64,000 nucleotides of DNA from Pedobacter xixiisoli (GTDB lineage: Bacteria > Bacteroidota > Bacteroidia > Sphingobacteriales > Sphingobacteriaceae). The notes under the pieces were generated by a model that saw only the letters and a program-made list of their open reading frames with translations, made no database searches and was not told the origin of the DNA. Positions 54,812 to 63,082 of the stretch are shown piece by piece; position 1 is the first letter of the stretch; the number at the start of each line of letters is the position of its first letter. The position numbers and the translations under genes are program-made. The stretch is taken from NCBI RefSeq assembly GCF_900215335.1, contig NZ_OCMT01000003.1:496001-560000 (forward strand), written 5' to 3'.

Positions 54812-55549
54812 TCAATTTCCTACTTTGTTAAAAGCCTCAATCATAATGGAACTTGGATCACTGTCTTTAAAAAGTGCCTTCGGTATTTTGTATCTCTTGG
54901 TGCTGGTGGTGCTCGGCATGTCTTCTTTCATGGTATTGATGTCAGTTTGTTCGTAAATTCCTTTTAACAAATCGAATTTTTGCTCTGTTTGGCCACCAGC
55001 GCCCATATTAAAAGTGGTGATGTGAGTTAACACTAAATCGTCTTTAATGTATTTAAAAGTGCTTTCAATACTTCCAGCTGGACCAGTTGCCTGTTTGGTA
55101 ACTACCAATTTTCCGCTGTCGATACTCACTTCTTCAAAGTCGTAGTCCTTAAATCCATCTTTCCTAAATTTAGGGTCGAAAGCGGTGTAGGAAATTGCAT
55201 CAACGCTGTAGGCATTTCCTTGTTTTAGCAATACCAAAGTTGGGCGCAGGGCAGTTGTATCGGTGGTTTTGATGAGCACAATTACTTTATCGGCTACGCC
55301 ATCATTGTTTAAATCGCCAGCTGCTTCTAAGTCAATTTCGTAATCTTTTGGAATAAGATTTTCGATTTTGTATGCCATTTTTGGAAAAGGAGGTAAGGGC
55401 ACTTCCAACTCCGTTGTGTCTGCGGTGTCAGGCGGTAAGGCGACGGTGTCTGCTAGCGTCGTTGTCGTTTGTTTTTCTTCGCTTCGGCAGGAAAAGAGTG
55501 ATACCAAAGCCATGCCTAAAATTGCAAAAACCTTTATCGATGCTTTCAT
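54812..55549 (-). CDS. Lipoprotein with FG-GAP-like loop, unknown function
   Basis: 245 residues with lipobox SLFSC (Cys21), a Thr/Pro-rich linker (about 30-55) and then DYEIDLEAAGDLNNDGVADKVIVLI. That is the same DLNxDGxxD loop and flanking strands as in the protein at 40307, and the two are probably paralogues. The rest continues as beta strands (LVVTKQATGPAGSIESTFKY). It begins 5 bases after the next upstream gene. Confidence 0.75.
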   Translation of the reverse strand: MKASIKVFAILGMALVSLFSCRSEEKQTTTTLADTVALPPDTADTTELEVPLPPFPKMAYKIENLIPKDYEIDLEAAGDLNNDGVADKVIVLIKTTDTTALRPTLVLLKQGNAYSVDAISYTAFDPKFRKDGFKDYDFEEVSIDSGKLVVTKQATGPAGSIESTFKYIKDDLVLTHITTFNMGAGGQTEQKFDLLKGIYEQTDINTMKEDMPSTTSTKRYKIPKALFKDSDPSSIMIEAFNKVGN

Positions 55550-55554
55550 AGTGG

Positions 55555-56133
55555 TTAATAATTAAAAGATGTTTTTTCTTTGAAAACGTGTACAGCTTCT
55601 ATGGTGTCTTTCTGGAAAGAATATTTTACGGTGATGCTGGTATCAGTTTCGTTAATCAATTTCGCATTTTTTGCATCCCTAATTTCGAGCCAAGTACTAT
55701 CGTTTTTCTTGATTTCATCGCCATCTTCCAATAAAACTCTATCGAATAAGAGACCACTTTTTACCAGTTGAATTCGTGGTCTGCCCATTACACCATAACC
55801 TACCGTTTGTACACGAATATTGTTTTCGAGATTGAAGTGGTTTAATCTACCACTGCCCGAAGCCGAAAGTAAGATGCCAAAAAATGGAATGGCCATGGGT
55901 ACGATACTCAGCACCAGCCCCGCTATCAGTAACCAGAAATATATTTTTGCCCACAGTTTTTTCCAAAAACTGAAAGCGGTTACAGGCGTTAATAGTAGCC
56001 AAATCCAAAAGATGACTCTATCGCTCCAATAGCCAACAAAACTCATTTGCCAAAAGCCATAAAGCACCACATTAAGTACCACTAAGACCGAAATGAAAAG
56101 ATAGATTCGTATTAAGATTTGCTTTTTCCCCAT
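55555..56133 (-). CDS. Membrane protein with three spans and a soluble C-terminal beta domain
   Basis: 192 residues with hydrophobic segments at about 8-28, 38-57 and 65-92, then a soluble part (IRVQTVGYGVMGRPRIQLVKS, VLLEDGDEIKKND) rich in strands. Orientation is not certain. It lies 3 bases from the next upstream gene and 5 from the lipoprotein, so the three are one unit. Confidence 0.65.
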   Translation of the reverse strand: MGKKQILIRIYLFISVLVVLNVVLYGFWQMSFVGYWSDRVIFWIWLLLTPVTAFSFWKKLWAKIYFWLLIAGLVLSIVPMAIPFFGILLSASGSGRLNHFNLENNIRVQTVGYGVMGRPRIQLVKSGLLFDRVLLEDGDEIKKNDSTWLEIRDAKNAKLINETDTSITVKYSFQKDTIEAVHVFKEKTSFNY

Positions 56134-56136
56134 AAA

Positions 56137-56943
56137 TTATTGCTCTACAGCCGTAGAATCAGGCATTTCTTCTTCCTCTTCCACCGCTCTTTCTTCATCA
56201 CGAGCACTTTTAATATCATCGTTGGTGTACTGATAATATTCGTTGAAAGTTTTAGTTTGCTGGTTGTAAATGAGTACGTATTTCGAATTTTTTGTCTGTC
56301 TGATAATTCCATCTACTGGAGCTGGTACCAATTCCATCTTGTCCATGTAAATTAAAGCACCTTTTTTAAAGCTTTTAATGGTAGGTAATTCGTTGGGCAG
56401 TTTTTTCCAATAAAGTACATTTCCTTTTTGAGGGATGATGAAGATGGCACTACTTTCATAGTCTGAATTTTCGAGCAAAAATGCCATTTCACGTTCCCCT
56501 TGTCCGGTAAAATTTCCGTAGGCAATTACCCTGTAGGCACGGTCTTTAATCTTAGTGAAGAAATACAAATCGGTAACTTCTTTGCCTAGGTAACCATTGT
56601 CTAAAAATACTTTTACAATGCCTCGTTTAAAGGGAGTTGGAATGTCGTCATATTCGGGAATGGTAAATGTGGCATTTTTCCAAGTCGCATAATCTTCTGG
56701 ACTTGCCCAGCCATCTACATTCACGCTATCAGCCGGATAAGCTACATTGTCCCCAAACGAGTCGTAATAATCTTGTCGAGCTTGGTAACCACCGTAGAAA
56801 TAGGCAAAGCTAGATGCCCCAATCAACATCACAACGCTTAAAATTATCCAAATAATAGCCTTTCTCTTTGTTTTTGGTTGAGGTGACTGTGGGATTTCAG
56901 TTTCTTGATGTGGTTGTTCAGGGTTGTTGTAAGGTTGTTCCAT
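56137..56943 (-). CDS. Single-span membrane protein with FG-GAP-like element
   Basis: 268 residues: a cytosolic Pro/Gln-rich start (about 1-28, QPYNNPEQPHQETE), a membrane span (about 30-50), then a periplasmic domain in which VIAYGNFTGQGEREMAFLL resembles a degenerate FG-GAP repeat. The C-terminus is strongly acidic (RAVEEEEEMPDSTAVEQ). It could be linked to the two genes downstream, which are within 4 bases of each other. Confidence 0.7.
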   Translation of the reverse strand: MEQPYNNPEQPHQETEIPQSPQPKTKRKAIIWIILSVVMLIGASSFAYFYGGYQARQDYYDSFGDNVAYPADSVNVDGWASPEDYATWKNATFTIPEYDDIPTPFKRGIVKVFLDNGYLGKEVTDLYFFTKIKDRAYRVIAYGNFTGQGEREMAFLLENSDYESSAIFIIPQKGNVLYWKKLPNELPTIKSFKKGALIYMDKMELVPAPVDGIIRQTKNSKYVLIYNQQTKTFNEYYQYTNDDIKSARDEERAVEEEEEMPDSTAVEQ

Positions 56944-56996
56944 TTTTGTATTTGAGATTTAGATTTTTATAGAGAGAATGATTGATGAAATGTGAA

Positions 56997-57470
56997 TTAC
57001 AGACAGTATAAACTTGTTTTTGTAGCGCCGCTTGATTTGGTAGATACGCTTTTCGCTTTTGGTTCAAAGATGAAATCTATCACAACTTCGTCTACTTTTC
57101 CAATTCCATTTGGTTGGATAACTTGGTTTTTTTCGTCTTCTTCAGGTTGGTTGTCACCGTAATAAACATACTCGAAAGCCAATGGCTGTTGAGCTTTGTT
57201 GATCACATAGTTACACCAGCCGTAACTATAGCTAACTCCATCTTTTTGGGTAGGAAATATCAATACTTCTTTAGTGAAAGTATTGCAGGAAGTAACGGTA
57301 ATAAAAGTTGGGGTGTACCAATTGGTGGGCAACAAGAGTAATAAAAGCGCAAACATCCAATCGTGTTTGCTGCCTTCTTTTTTAATTAAACGAGTGTAGA
57401 GCGGCCTTAACGCTACCAATACTACAATTCCTATTAAAATGATGTTGTAAGTTTGTGCGGATACGATCAT
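56997..57470 (-). CDS. Two-span membrane protein, unknown
   Basis: 157 residues with hydrophobic segments at about 7-24 and 38-55, then a soluble part with VTSCNTFTKEVLIFPTQKDG and CNYVINKAQQPLAF. The C-terminal tail is Ser/Thr-rich and ends LYCL. No family recognised. It is 12 bases from the upstream lipoprotein gene. Confidence 0.62.
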   Translation of the reverse strand: MIVSAQTYNIILIGIVVLVALRPLYTRLIKKEGSKHDWMFALLLLLLPTNWYTPTFITVTSCNTFTKEVLIFPTQKDGVSYSYGWCNYVINKAQQPLAFEYVYYGDNQPEEDEKNQVIQPNGIGKVDEVVIDFIFEPKAKSVSTKSSGATKTSLYCL

Positions 57471-57482
57471 GGTTATTAAATT

Positions 57483-58319
57483 TTATTCGTCAGCAGGAGC
57501 AAGGCTAATGTCATATTGGTTGTTTTCGTTTTTGACAAGATAATCTAGGTTAGAATTTAACAGAAATTCATCCTTAAAAGTTGATTTCTTTTCAAATTGA
57601 AAATCTTTATAGCTATGTTCTTTCCCCCTGTAAACAATTTTCTCAGGAAACTCAAAAATATGTGCTTGGTGTAATGCTGGTTTAACCTTGTTATTCAATA
57701 TCAGCATGTCTAATTTGTAATATTTTCCGTTATTGGTAGTAATGCCGGTACTAAACCCAAATGAAGTTTCTATTTGAATGGTTCTATCTTCCAAAACCCA
57801 TTCATAAGAGCATTGATTAAAATCGCTGGCTAGAAAAAAGGCATATTTCGGTTTGCCATATTTTTCAGTCAGTTTATCCATCATCGCCTTGCGCTCATTT
57901 ACATTTTGAAATTCTGTTTCAGCATAATAGCCAACAGGTTTTTTGTTATTATCCGTTAATAGATACATCCTTTCGAAATAGATGTTTTGAAATTTTGCAA
58001 CGCTATCCAAGCTTGGTGATTTATACAAAAAACCAAAATCTTTTTGCGGCACTTTAAGGTCCATCACATCAATTAACGTATTGCTGATTTTGTATTTCTG
58101 CTGCTCACTATTGATGATCGCCACATTTACACTGTCGTATCTAATACCATCTTCATCTAACAGATACTTTGCAAACAACTGATTTACGTCTTCGTTAAAA
58201 TCAATAGTTTCTAAATCAAAGGCACTGTTTTTTTCTAAAAGCGACACTTTTTTCGGTCCCATTTTACAGGCTAACATCGCTAATAATAAAAACATAAAAC
58301 TGAAATGAATCTTCTTCAT
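57483..58319 (-). CDS. Lipoprotein with KYGK-W motif region, unknown
   Basis: 278 residues with lipobox MLAC (Cys18). Near 150-180 it reads MMDKLTEKYGKPKYAF then CSYEWVLEDRTIQIET, the helix-KYGK-strand-W-strand arrangement seen also at 45284 and 58911. The N-terminal half has FNEDVNQLFAKYLL. The three look like one diverged lipoprotein family. Nothing catalytic is visible. Confidence 0.7.
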   Translation of the reverse strand: MKKIHFSFMFLLLAMLACKMGPKKVSLLEKNSAFDLETIDFNEDVNQLFAKYLLDEDGIRYDSVNVAIINSEQQKYKISNTLIDVMDLKVPQKDFGFLYKSPSLDSVAKFQNIYFERMYLLTDNNKKPVGYYAETEFQNVNERKAMMDKLTEKYGKPKYAFFLASDFNQCSYEWVLEDRTIQIETSFGFSTGITTNNGKYYKLDMLILNNKVKPALHQAHIFEFPEKIVYRGKEHSYKDFQFEKKSTFKDEFLLNSNLDYLVKNENNQYDISLAPADE

Positions 58320-58330
58320 ATTGTACTTGT

Positions 58331-58891
58331 CTATTTTAATGCTCTCAGTGGTAATTGATAATCTAACAAGCCTTGGCTTTTAAGTAACCAGCCCGAACCT
58401 GCAGGCTTTCCATTGATGTTTTCGTAACCACTAGCTCCGCACTCACAATTACCAACTGGGCCAAACATACCATAGTTGTAAATAGCGATATAGCTGTAGC
58501 CAGAAAGCAAGTAAGTTCTGTTTTTAATGACTACAATAATTACATCGTTAATGTTTAGTTCCTTAAACGGCATCAAAATGGTTTGTGTTTCGTAATTATC
58601 TTCTGGTATAAAATTTATCGTAGTGTCCCTGATAATATGTTTATTTCTTTGCAGGTAAAAGTTGATGCGTTTCAGTTCGTTTGCCGTAAAGCTGTTCACT
58701 TTAATTTCAAAGTTTCCTTGCACCGTTGTAATGGTATCGCAAACTTCTTTCTGCATACGAGCTGCTTCTTTTTTCTTACTGTAACGGTTCCACTCAACAC
58801 TACCCCAAAAAAAAGCAACCAATAGTAAGATCATGCCAATAACAACGGCGATACAAATGGCTATGATCTTGAATATCTTTTTGGCTGTCAT
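58331..58891 (-). CDS. Single-span membrane protein with a Cys-rich periplasmic segment
   Basis: 186 residues: one membrane span (about 8-30) and a periplasmic domain. FNPV-type strands are followed by GPVGNCECGASGYENINGK near 150-168, with two cysteines, and the protein ends in a basic tail. A Cys pair in the periplasm suggests a disulfide or a metal. It is 11 bases from the next gene and 19 from the previous one. Family unknown. Confidence 0.65.
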   Translation of the reverse strand: MTAKKIFKIIAICIAVVIGMILLLVAFFWGSVEWNRYSKKKEAARMQKEVCDTITTVQGNFEIKVNSFTANELKRINFYLQRNKHIIRDTTINFIPEDNYETQTILMPFKELNINDVIIVVIKNRTYLLSGYSYIAIYNYGMFGPVGNCECGASGYENINGKPAGSGWLLKSQGLLDYQLPLRALK

Positions 58892-58910
58892 TTGATTTTT
58901 CCGTTAAAAG

Positions 58911-59627
58911 CTATTTGATGTAAACAAAAGTTCCAGTACCTAATGTTTTTAAATCTTCAATAAAATTTTTGTTTATCACGAAGAAATATCCATCATGATG
59001 TGGTGTTTTGTCCATTGATTTGATGGTGCCTTGGTCTTTATCTACTTCTAATTTAAGTGTGTTCTTCTCATCGTTAAAAATGGTCGAATAGCGGAAAATT
59101 CTATCCTTCGCTTCCCATTCATAAATAGTGAACTTGGTCATAAATTCGCCTTCAAGTTTCTTATGATTACCGTATTTTTTAGTTAATGTAGCTATGAAAT
59201 CCTTCGCTTCTTTATCTGTAATTTCACTTACCTCGGCACCAATAGCTTTAATTTTGCCGTCTAAAGAAACCGCAACGCTCAAAGAGCTGAAAGCTTGGTC
59301 TCCAGCTATGGCTAATGTATCTCCACTTGAAGAGCTTTTCTGTCTGTACTCTACGCCAACAGCCTTTTGGTCTTCAGAAAACTCATTAATAAACGTAGTA
59401 TCTCTTTGTACCATTCTGGTTTCATCTCCCACAGGGATATCATAATAATCGTCCCATTTTTCGCTTTTGTACTTGTCGGGGTATAAGGTGGTAATTTTAG
59501 TTCCAAAATCAATGTCCAACAAGTCTAAAGGGGCTTGTCCAATAGGTTTAACTTGCCCCATACAAGCAGAAATTAACGTGAATAAAGCAAGTGCGCACAA
59601 GCTATGTTTGAAATGTTTAATCATCAT
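58911..59627 (-). CDS. Lipoprotein with KYGK/KYGN-W motif region, unknown
   Basis: 238 residues with lipobox LISAC (Cys22). Residues near 145-175 read FIATLTKKYGNHKKLE then FTIYEWEAKDRIFRY, the same order as in the lipoproteins at 45284 and 57483. The C-terminal part ends LGTGTFVYIK. It lies 7 bases after the TonB-domain gene. The shared motif suggests gene duplication within the array. Confidence 0.7.
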   Translation of the reverse strand: MMIKHFKHSLCALALFTLISACMGQVKPIGQAPLDLLDIDFGTKITTLYPDKYKSEKWDDYYDIPVGDETRMVQRDTTFINEFSEDQKAVGVEYRQKSSSSGDTLAIAGDQAFSSLSVAVSLDGKIKAIGAEVSEITDKEAKDFIATLTKKYGNHKKLEGEFMTKFTIYEWEAKDRIFRYSTIFNDEKNTLKLEVDKDQGTIKSMDKTPHHDGYFFVINKNFIEDLKTLGTGTFVYIK

Positions 59628-59634
59628 TTTTAAA

Positions 59635-60387
59635 TTAATTTACCCTAAAACTAATTGGCATGGTAAAGTAAGACCTAACAGGTTTGCCATCATTCTTCGC
59701 AGGAGCCCATTTTGGCATCCGCTTAATTACACGGATTACCTCTTGGTCTAAACCATAACCCAACTTGTTTACAATTTCTATGTTGCTGATACTGCCATCT
59801 AGTTCAACCATAAATTTGACACGGACAGTTCCTTCTATTTCATTTTCCTGCGCCTCTCTAGGATACTTTAGGTTATTGGCTATAAATTGCCTCGCTTTAC
59901 TAATCCCACCAGGAAATTCTGCTTGTATATCTACCTTTGTAAGATGGTCTGTACTAGGGCTAGGACTTATTCCAGGGGCAGCTGGAGCGGTAACTTTTGG
60001 TCCTACAAAGGAAGCAACTGCTGTTTGTAGAGTTAGCAACCCTTTTTCATTTTGAGTATAAAGTCTCAATAGAGTAGCTTTATTTTTCTCCTTTTGATAG
60101 AAAAATATTTGATTGTTAATCACTTCATAACTGCCACTTTTAATCGTGTCGCCAGTAGCCTTGTTTACGATATGTTTTATTTCTTTAGCGATTCTTTGTG
60201 CTTTGCCAATTCTGTACAAGTTGTAAAAAACCGTGTCATTTTTTGCCTTAGCCTTTCCGTTGCTTAGGTTCATAATGTAGCTAGTGTTTTCAAGTTTAAA
60301 AGCAAAATCGGGCGTTCTACCTTGGGCAAAGCATAGCGCTGAAATGCCGAAAGCTATAATTGCCGTGAGTTTTATTTTTCTTATCAT
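59635..60387 (-). CDS. Exported protein with TonB C-terminal domain
   Basis: 250 residues with a cleavable-looking signal peptide (about 1-22, LCFAQ) rather than a TonB membrane anchor, a Thr/Ser/Pro linker (about 135-150) and a TonB C-terminal domain (about 155-250: EFPGGISKARQFIANNL, GTVRVKFMVELDGSISNI, IRVIKRMPKWAPAKNDGKPV). In Bacteroidota such TonB_C proteins lie in many loci, and a soluble form may bind outer-membrane receptors without energising them. A partner receptor is not next to it. Confidence 0.85.
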   Translation of the reverse strand: MIRKIKLTAIIAFGISALCFAQGRTPDFAFKLENTSYIMNLSNGKAKAKNDTVFYNLYRIGKAQRIAKEIKHIVNKATGDTIKSGSYEVINNQIFFYQKEKNKATLLRLYTQNEKGLLTLQTAVASFVGPKVTAPAAPGISPSPSTDHLTKVDIQAEFPGGISKARQFIANNLKYPREAQENEIEGTVRVKFMVELDGSISNIEIVNKLGYGLDQEVIRVIKRMPKWAPAKNDGKPVRSYFTMPISFRVN

Positions 60388-60449
60388 GTCTTTTGAAAAT
60401 GGATGTTAGTATTTCATAGGTTTTGTAGTCCTGCCATTCGCTTTACTCC

Positions 60450-60478
60450 GTAGGGTAAACATGTATGTTTACCGCTAC
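60450..60478. repeat. Palindrome in the gap before the TonB-domain gene
   Basis: GTAGGGTAAACAT and ATGTTTACC(g)CTAC form a hairpin of 13 paired bases with a GT turn and one bulged G. It lies in the 166-base gap upstream of the gene at 59635-60387, where a terminator or a regulatory stem may act; there is no T run on either side. Confidence 0.5.
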
Positions 60479-60553
60479 TGCGTGTTCGCTGCTGTCAGGT
60501 TTAATTAACTTCTTTCTGTGCTTTTGGGAGGGTTTTAGAACCCACCGTGTTGT

Positions 60554-61180
60554 TTAATTTTTCAAAATGGCAGCCTTTTCCACTTCCTCAAATTCTTTTT
60601 TATCCTCGTTCCACAAATACGCTTTATAATAAACCTTTTTATCCTCTAGCTTCTCCTTGCAAATGCTTGCTATAAAAAGTCTACTCTTTAGGTTGCCCAT
60701 CGCTCTATCTTCTGCAAAAAGACAAGAGTTTTCTTCGCCCAATGGCAAGTCGTAAATTTTACCGTCTCTCACATCCACCATAAAACCCATAATGCAACCT
60801 GCGCCACAACCAAAAATCGACATCACATAATAACCAGCAAAGTCTACTTCGTCGGTTTTGTAAGCTTCAATAATTCGAGTTCTAAAGTCTTTTGCTTCAG
60901 GGTAGCTCGTCCAATCTATCGGAGCGTGGACTGGTATTTTTTGAGCATCTACCTTATATCTTTCAAAATTAAGACTGTCATAATAATTGATACGGACTTC
61001 TTCTGGCTCTTCCGCTGGCATTTGTGCCAATGGAGGTTTAGCATAAGCAGTGTCAACTTTTGCCATAACTGTGGTATCTTCACTACCCACTTCTACAGCT
61101 TCATCGCCATCTCCAGATGTGTCGTTACAAGCGTAAATAGATATAATTGCCGCTGCAATAATGTATTTGATAGCTTTCAT
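60554..61180 (-). CDS. Cys-containing lipoprotein, unknown
   Basis: 208 residues with lipobox SIYAC (Cys18), then an acidic linker (about 22-60) and a domain with VMSIFGCGAGCIMGFMVD near 121-138 and further cysteines (ENSCLFAE and FIASICKEK). Four cysteines in the periplasm suggest disulfides. Similar GAGC-type hypothetical proteins occur in other bacteria, but no function is known to me. It starts after a 47-base gap. Confidence 0.72.
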   Translation of the reverse strand: MKAIKYIIAAAIISIYACNDTSGDGDEAVEVGSEDTTVMAKVDTAYAKPPLAQMPAEEPEEVRINYYDSLNFERYKVDAQKIPVHAPIDWTSYPEAKDFRTRIIEAYKTDEVDFAGYYVMSIFGCGAGCIMGFMVDVRDGKIYDLPLGEENSCLFAEDRAMGNLKSRLFIASICKEKLEDKKVYYKAYLWNEDKKEFEEVEKAAILKN

Positions 61181-61227
61181 CGTTTTACAATTTATCTAAC
61201 TTTAAGTCCATTTAGAATGAAATAGTT

Positions 61228-62388
61228 TTAAATTAATCGAATACCAAGGGTTGCTAAATATGCTTTTGGCAAATAAATTTCTCCCGTTTTTGGGTTGTAG
61301 TTAAACTCACTATCCTCTTTGCCCTCAATTTTAATGGTAATCCCATTTCTATGGTCATACAAATTAACCTTTACATTCGCGTTAGCTTCGAAAATACGTT
61401 TGCTAATTTCTTCGGTTTCTTGAAGCGCAAAAATGGTATTGCCATTCTCTAATTTTTTGGTGTAAAAGAAAGGCTTAAATGGCTTTTTCTCTTCAGGCTC
61501 TTGTTGCGAATTTCTTCTTATCGGGCCACTTGGAGCCGCCATCATTGGTGGAGCGCTTACCAAACCGTGTTCGACACTTGGCATAGTGCTCAGTTTAACT
61601 TTTAGTAGTTTTTCTGTATAGTTAAATAACTTCTCTTCATCAGGCTTTGCCAAAACAAAAGCTTTTACCAAAACCATTTTGGCATTGTATAACCTGTGGT
61701 TGCTGCCCTGACTTAGTATGATGTAATCGAAAACTGGATTACTTTCTTTTAGTGGCAACTTAATGGTAACAATCTCAACTTTAACTGTTCCGTCACTCTT
61801 CTTTTCTTCTGGAGTTTTGTAAAGTGGCAAGTATTTATCGAAACCTTTATCTACAACAGTTTTTAAGGTTTCATCATTAGTTAACACCACATGAAGCCTT
61901 TTCATTTCCCTAATTTTTGGAGGTAAAAATTTCCCATTTTTATCTTTTCCGCCAGATACGTAAGGTTCTTGTGCGTAATATTTAGCAATGATGTATTTTC
62001 CTGCCTTGTAAAACTCGTCGTAATCTCTGCTCATTGGTAGGGTTTTATCTGTTTCTTCGCTTAATAAAAACTTTTTTCCTTTGTTACTTACAACCGAATA
62101 AGGCACATCTTTTATTTGCAACTGGTTATCGTACACACTTTCGTAAAGCTGTTTGGTACCCGTTTTAGCATTAAAAATGATATCGGGTTTTTCGCTGAAA
62201 TCTTGCAAATAAATTTGATTTTTAGCAGGTATAGCTTTTGCAAATGCATAGATAGGCTTAACGGCTTCGTTACCTAGCGTATCTGTGATTCCATTTTTGC
62301 CATTAACCTTAAACTCGTGGTATTTCTGCTGCGCCATAACAAGGTTAGAGGCAATCAACAATATTAGAAATAGGTTTATTTTTTTCAT
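61228..62388 (-). CDS. Exported protein with an N-terminal WG-like repeat, unknown
   Basis: 386 residues with a signal peptide (about 1-20, NLVMAQ). The mature start FKVNGKNGITDTLGNEAV is the classic WG-repeat pattern, though only one or two repeats are clear. A Pro/Ser-rich linker (about 285-305, APPMMAAPSGPIRR) precedes a small C-terminal beta domain (FNYNPKTGEIYLPKAYL). It is related in style to the WG lipoprotein at 48076. Confidence 0.72.
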   Translation of the reverse strand: MKKINLFLILLIASNLVMAQQKYHEFKVNGKNGITDTLGNEAVKPIYAFAKAIPAKNQIYLQDFSEKPDIIFNAKTGTKQLYESVYDNQLQIKDVPYSVVSNKGKKFLLSEETDKTLPMSRDYDEFYKAGKYIIAKYYAQEPYVSGGKDKNGKFLPPKIREMKRLHVVLTNDETLKTVVDKGFDKYLPLYKTPEEKKSDGTVKVEIVTIKLPLKESNPVFDYIILSQGSNHRLYNAKMVLVKAFVLAKPDEEKLFNYTEKLLKVKLSTMPSVEHGLVSAPPMMAAPSGPIRRNSQQEPEEKKPFKPFFYTKKLENGNTIFALQETEEISKRIFEANANVKVNLYDHRNGITIKIEGKEDSEFNYNPKTGEIYLPKAYLATLGIRLI

Positions 62389-62424
62389 GATTATATTTTG
62401 TGATGCATTGAAGTTTTATCTATG

Positions 62425-62958
62425 CTATTTTTTGATAAGTATATCATCCTTATAGTAAGCTTCTTTTATTAATTTGCCATTAGTGTCAAACCATTTAGCA
62501 TGACCATTTTTATAGCCATTTTTAAACAGGGTAGATGATTTTAGCTGTCCGTTCTCATGATAAAAATTTGAGACGCCGTCTTCTTCATCATTCAAATAAA
62601 ATTCTTCCTGACTAAGTTTCCCATTTTCAAAATACTGTAATTCTTTGCCCTGTCGTCTGCTTTTGGTATCTAAGAATCGTTTTAGCATTAATTTCCCGTT
62701 TGGATGGTAAACAATAAAGCTATCAATGGTGATACCCATTTTGTAATTGAAATCTTTATGTAACTGCCCATTTTCGTAATAAACTAAGCTTTTACCATTA
62801 AGGGTGTCATTTTTGAAGTTCTCATCTCGCCATAGCGAACCATTTTTGTAATAAACTTTATGGTTACCTTCCCGTTTCTGCGATTTAACATCACTTTGTG
62901 AGCATGCGGTAGCGAAAAGGACAAAAATAAATAAGCTTAAATACCTAAGGACTTCCAT
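62425..62958 (-). CDS. YwqK/MORN-repeat lipoprotein
   Basis: 177 residues with lipobox FATAC (Cys19) and about six repeats of 22-24 residues built on Y-x-x-G-x-L (YYKNGSLWRDE, YYENGQLHKDF, YHPNGKLMLKRF, YFENGKLSQEEF, YHENGQLKSSTL, FDTNGKLIKEAY). YwqK-like proteins are named for the antitoxin of Bacillus YwqJ; most Bacteroidota relatives are only known as MORN-type repeat proteins. A toxin partner is not adjacent. Confidence 0.85.
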   Translation of the reverse strand: MEVLRYLSLFIFVLFATACSQSDVKSQKREGNHKVYYKNGSLWRDENFKNDTLNGKSLVYYENGQLHKDFNYKMGITIDSFIVYHPNGKLMLKRFLDTKSRRQGKELQYFENGKLSQEEFYLNDEEDGVSNFYHENGQLKSSTLFKNGYKNGHAKWFDTNGKLIKEAYYKDDILIKK

Positions 62959-63017
62959 ATCATTTTAATATAGTGCTATTTAAAAGTAGGGATTATTGTT
63001 TAGGCGCTTTTCAGTGA

Positions 63018-63031
63018 TTATTATTCGCTAG
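63018..63031. repeat. Variant of the island intergenic motif
   Basis: TTATTATTCGCTAG combines the two blocks of the motif found at 42359-42386 and 50760-50787 without a spacer. It lies about 52 bases beyond the stop of the gene at 63083 in the direction of transcription. Confidence 0.45.
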
Positions 63032-63082
63032 CGACTTCCATAAATCCGCTTAGTTGAAGTTATTATTTGTAAGCCGTAGCTT

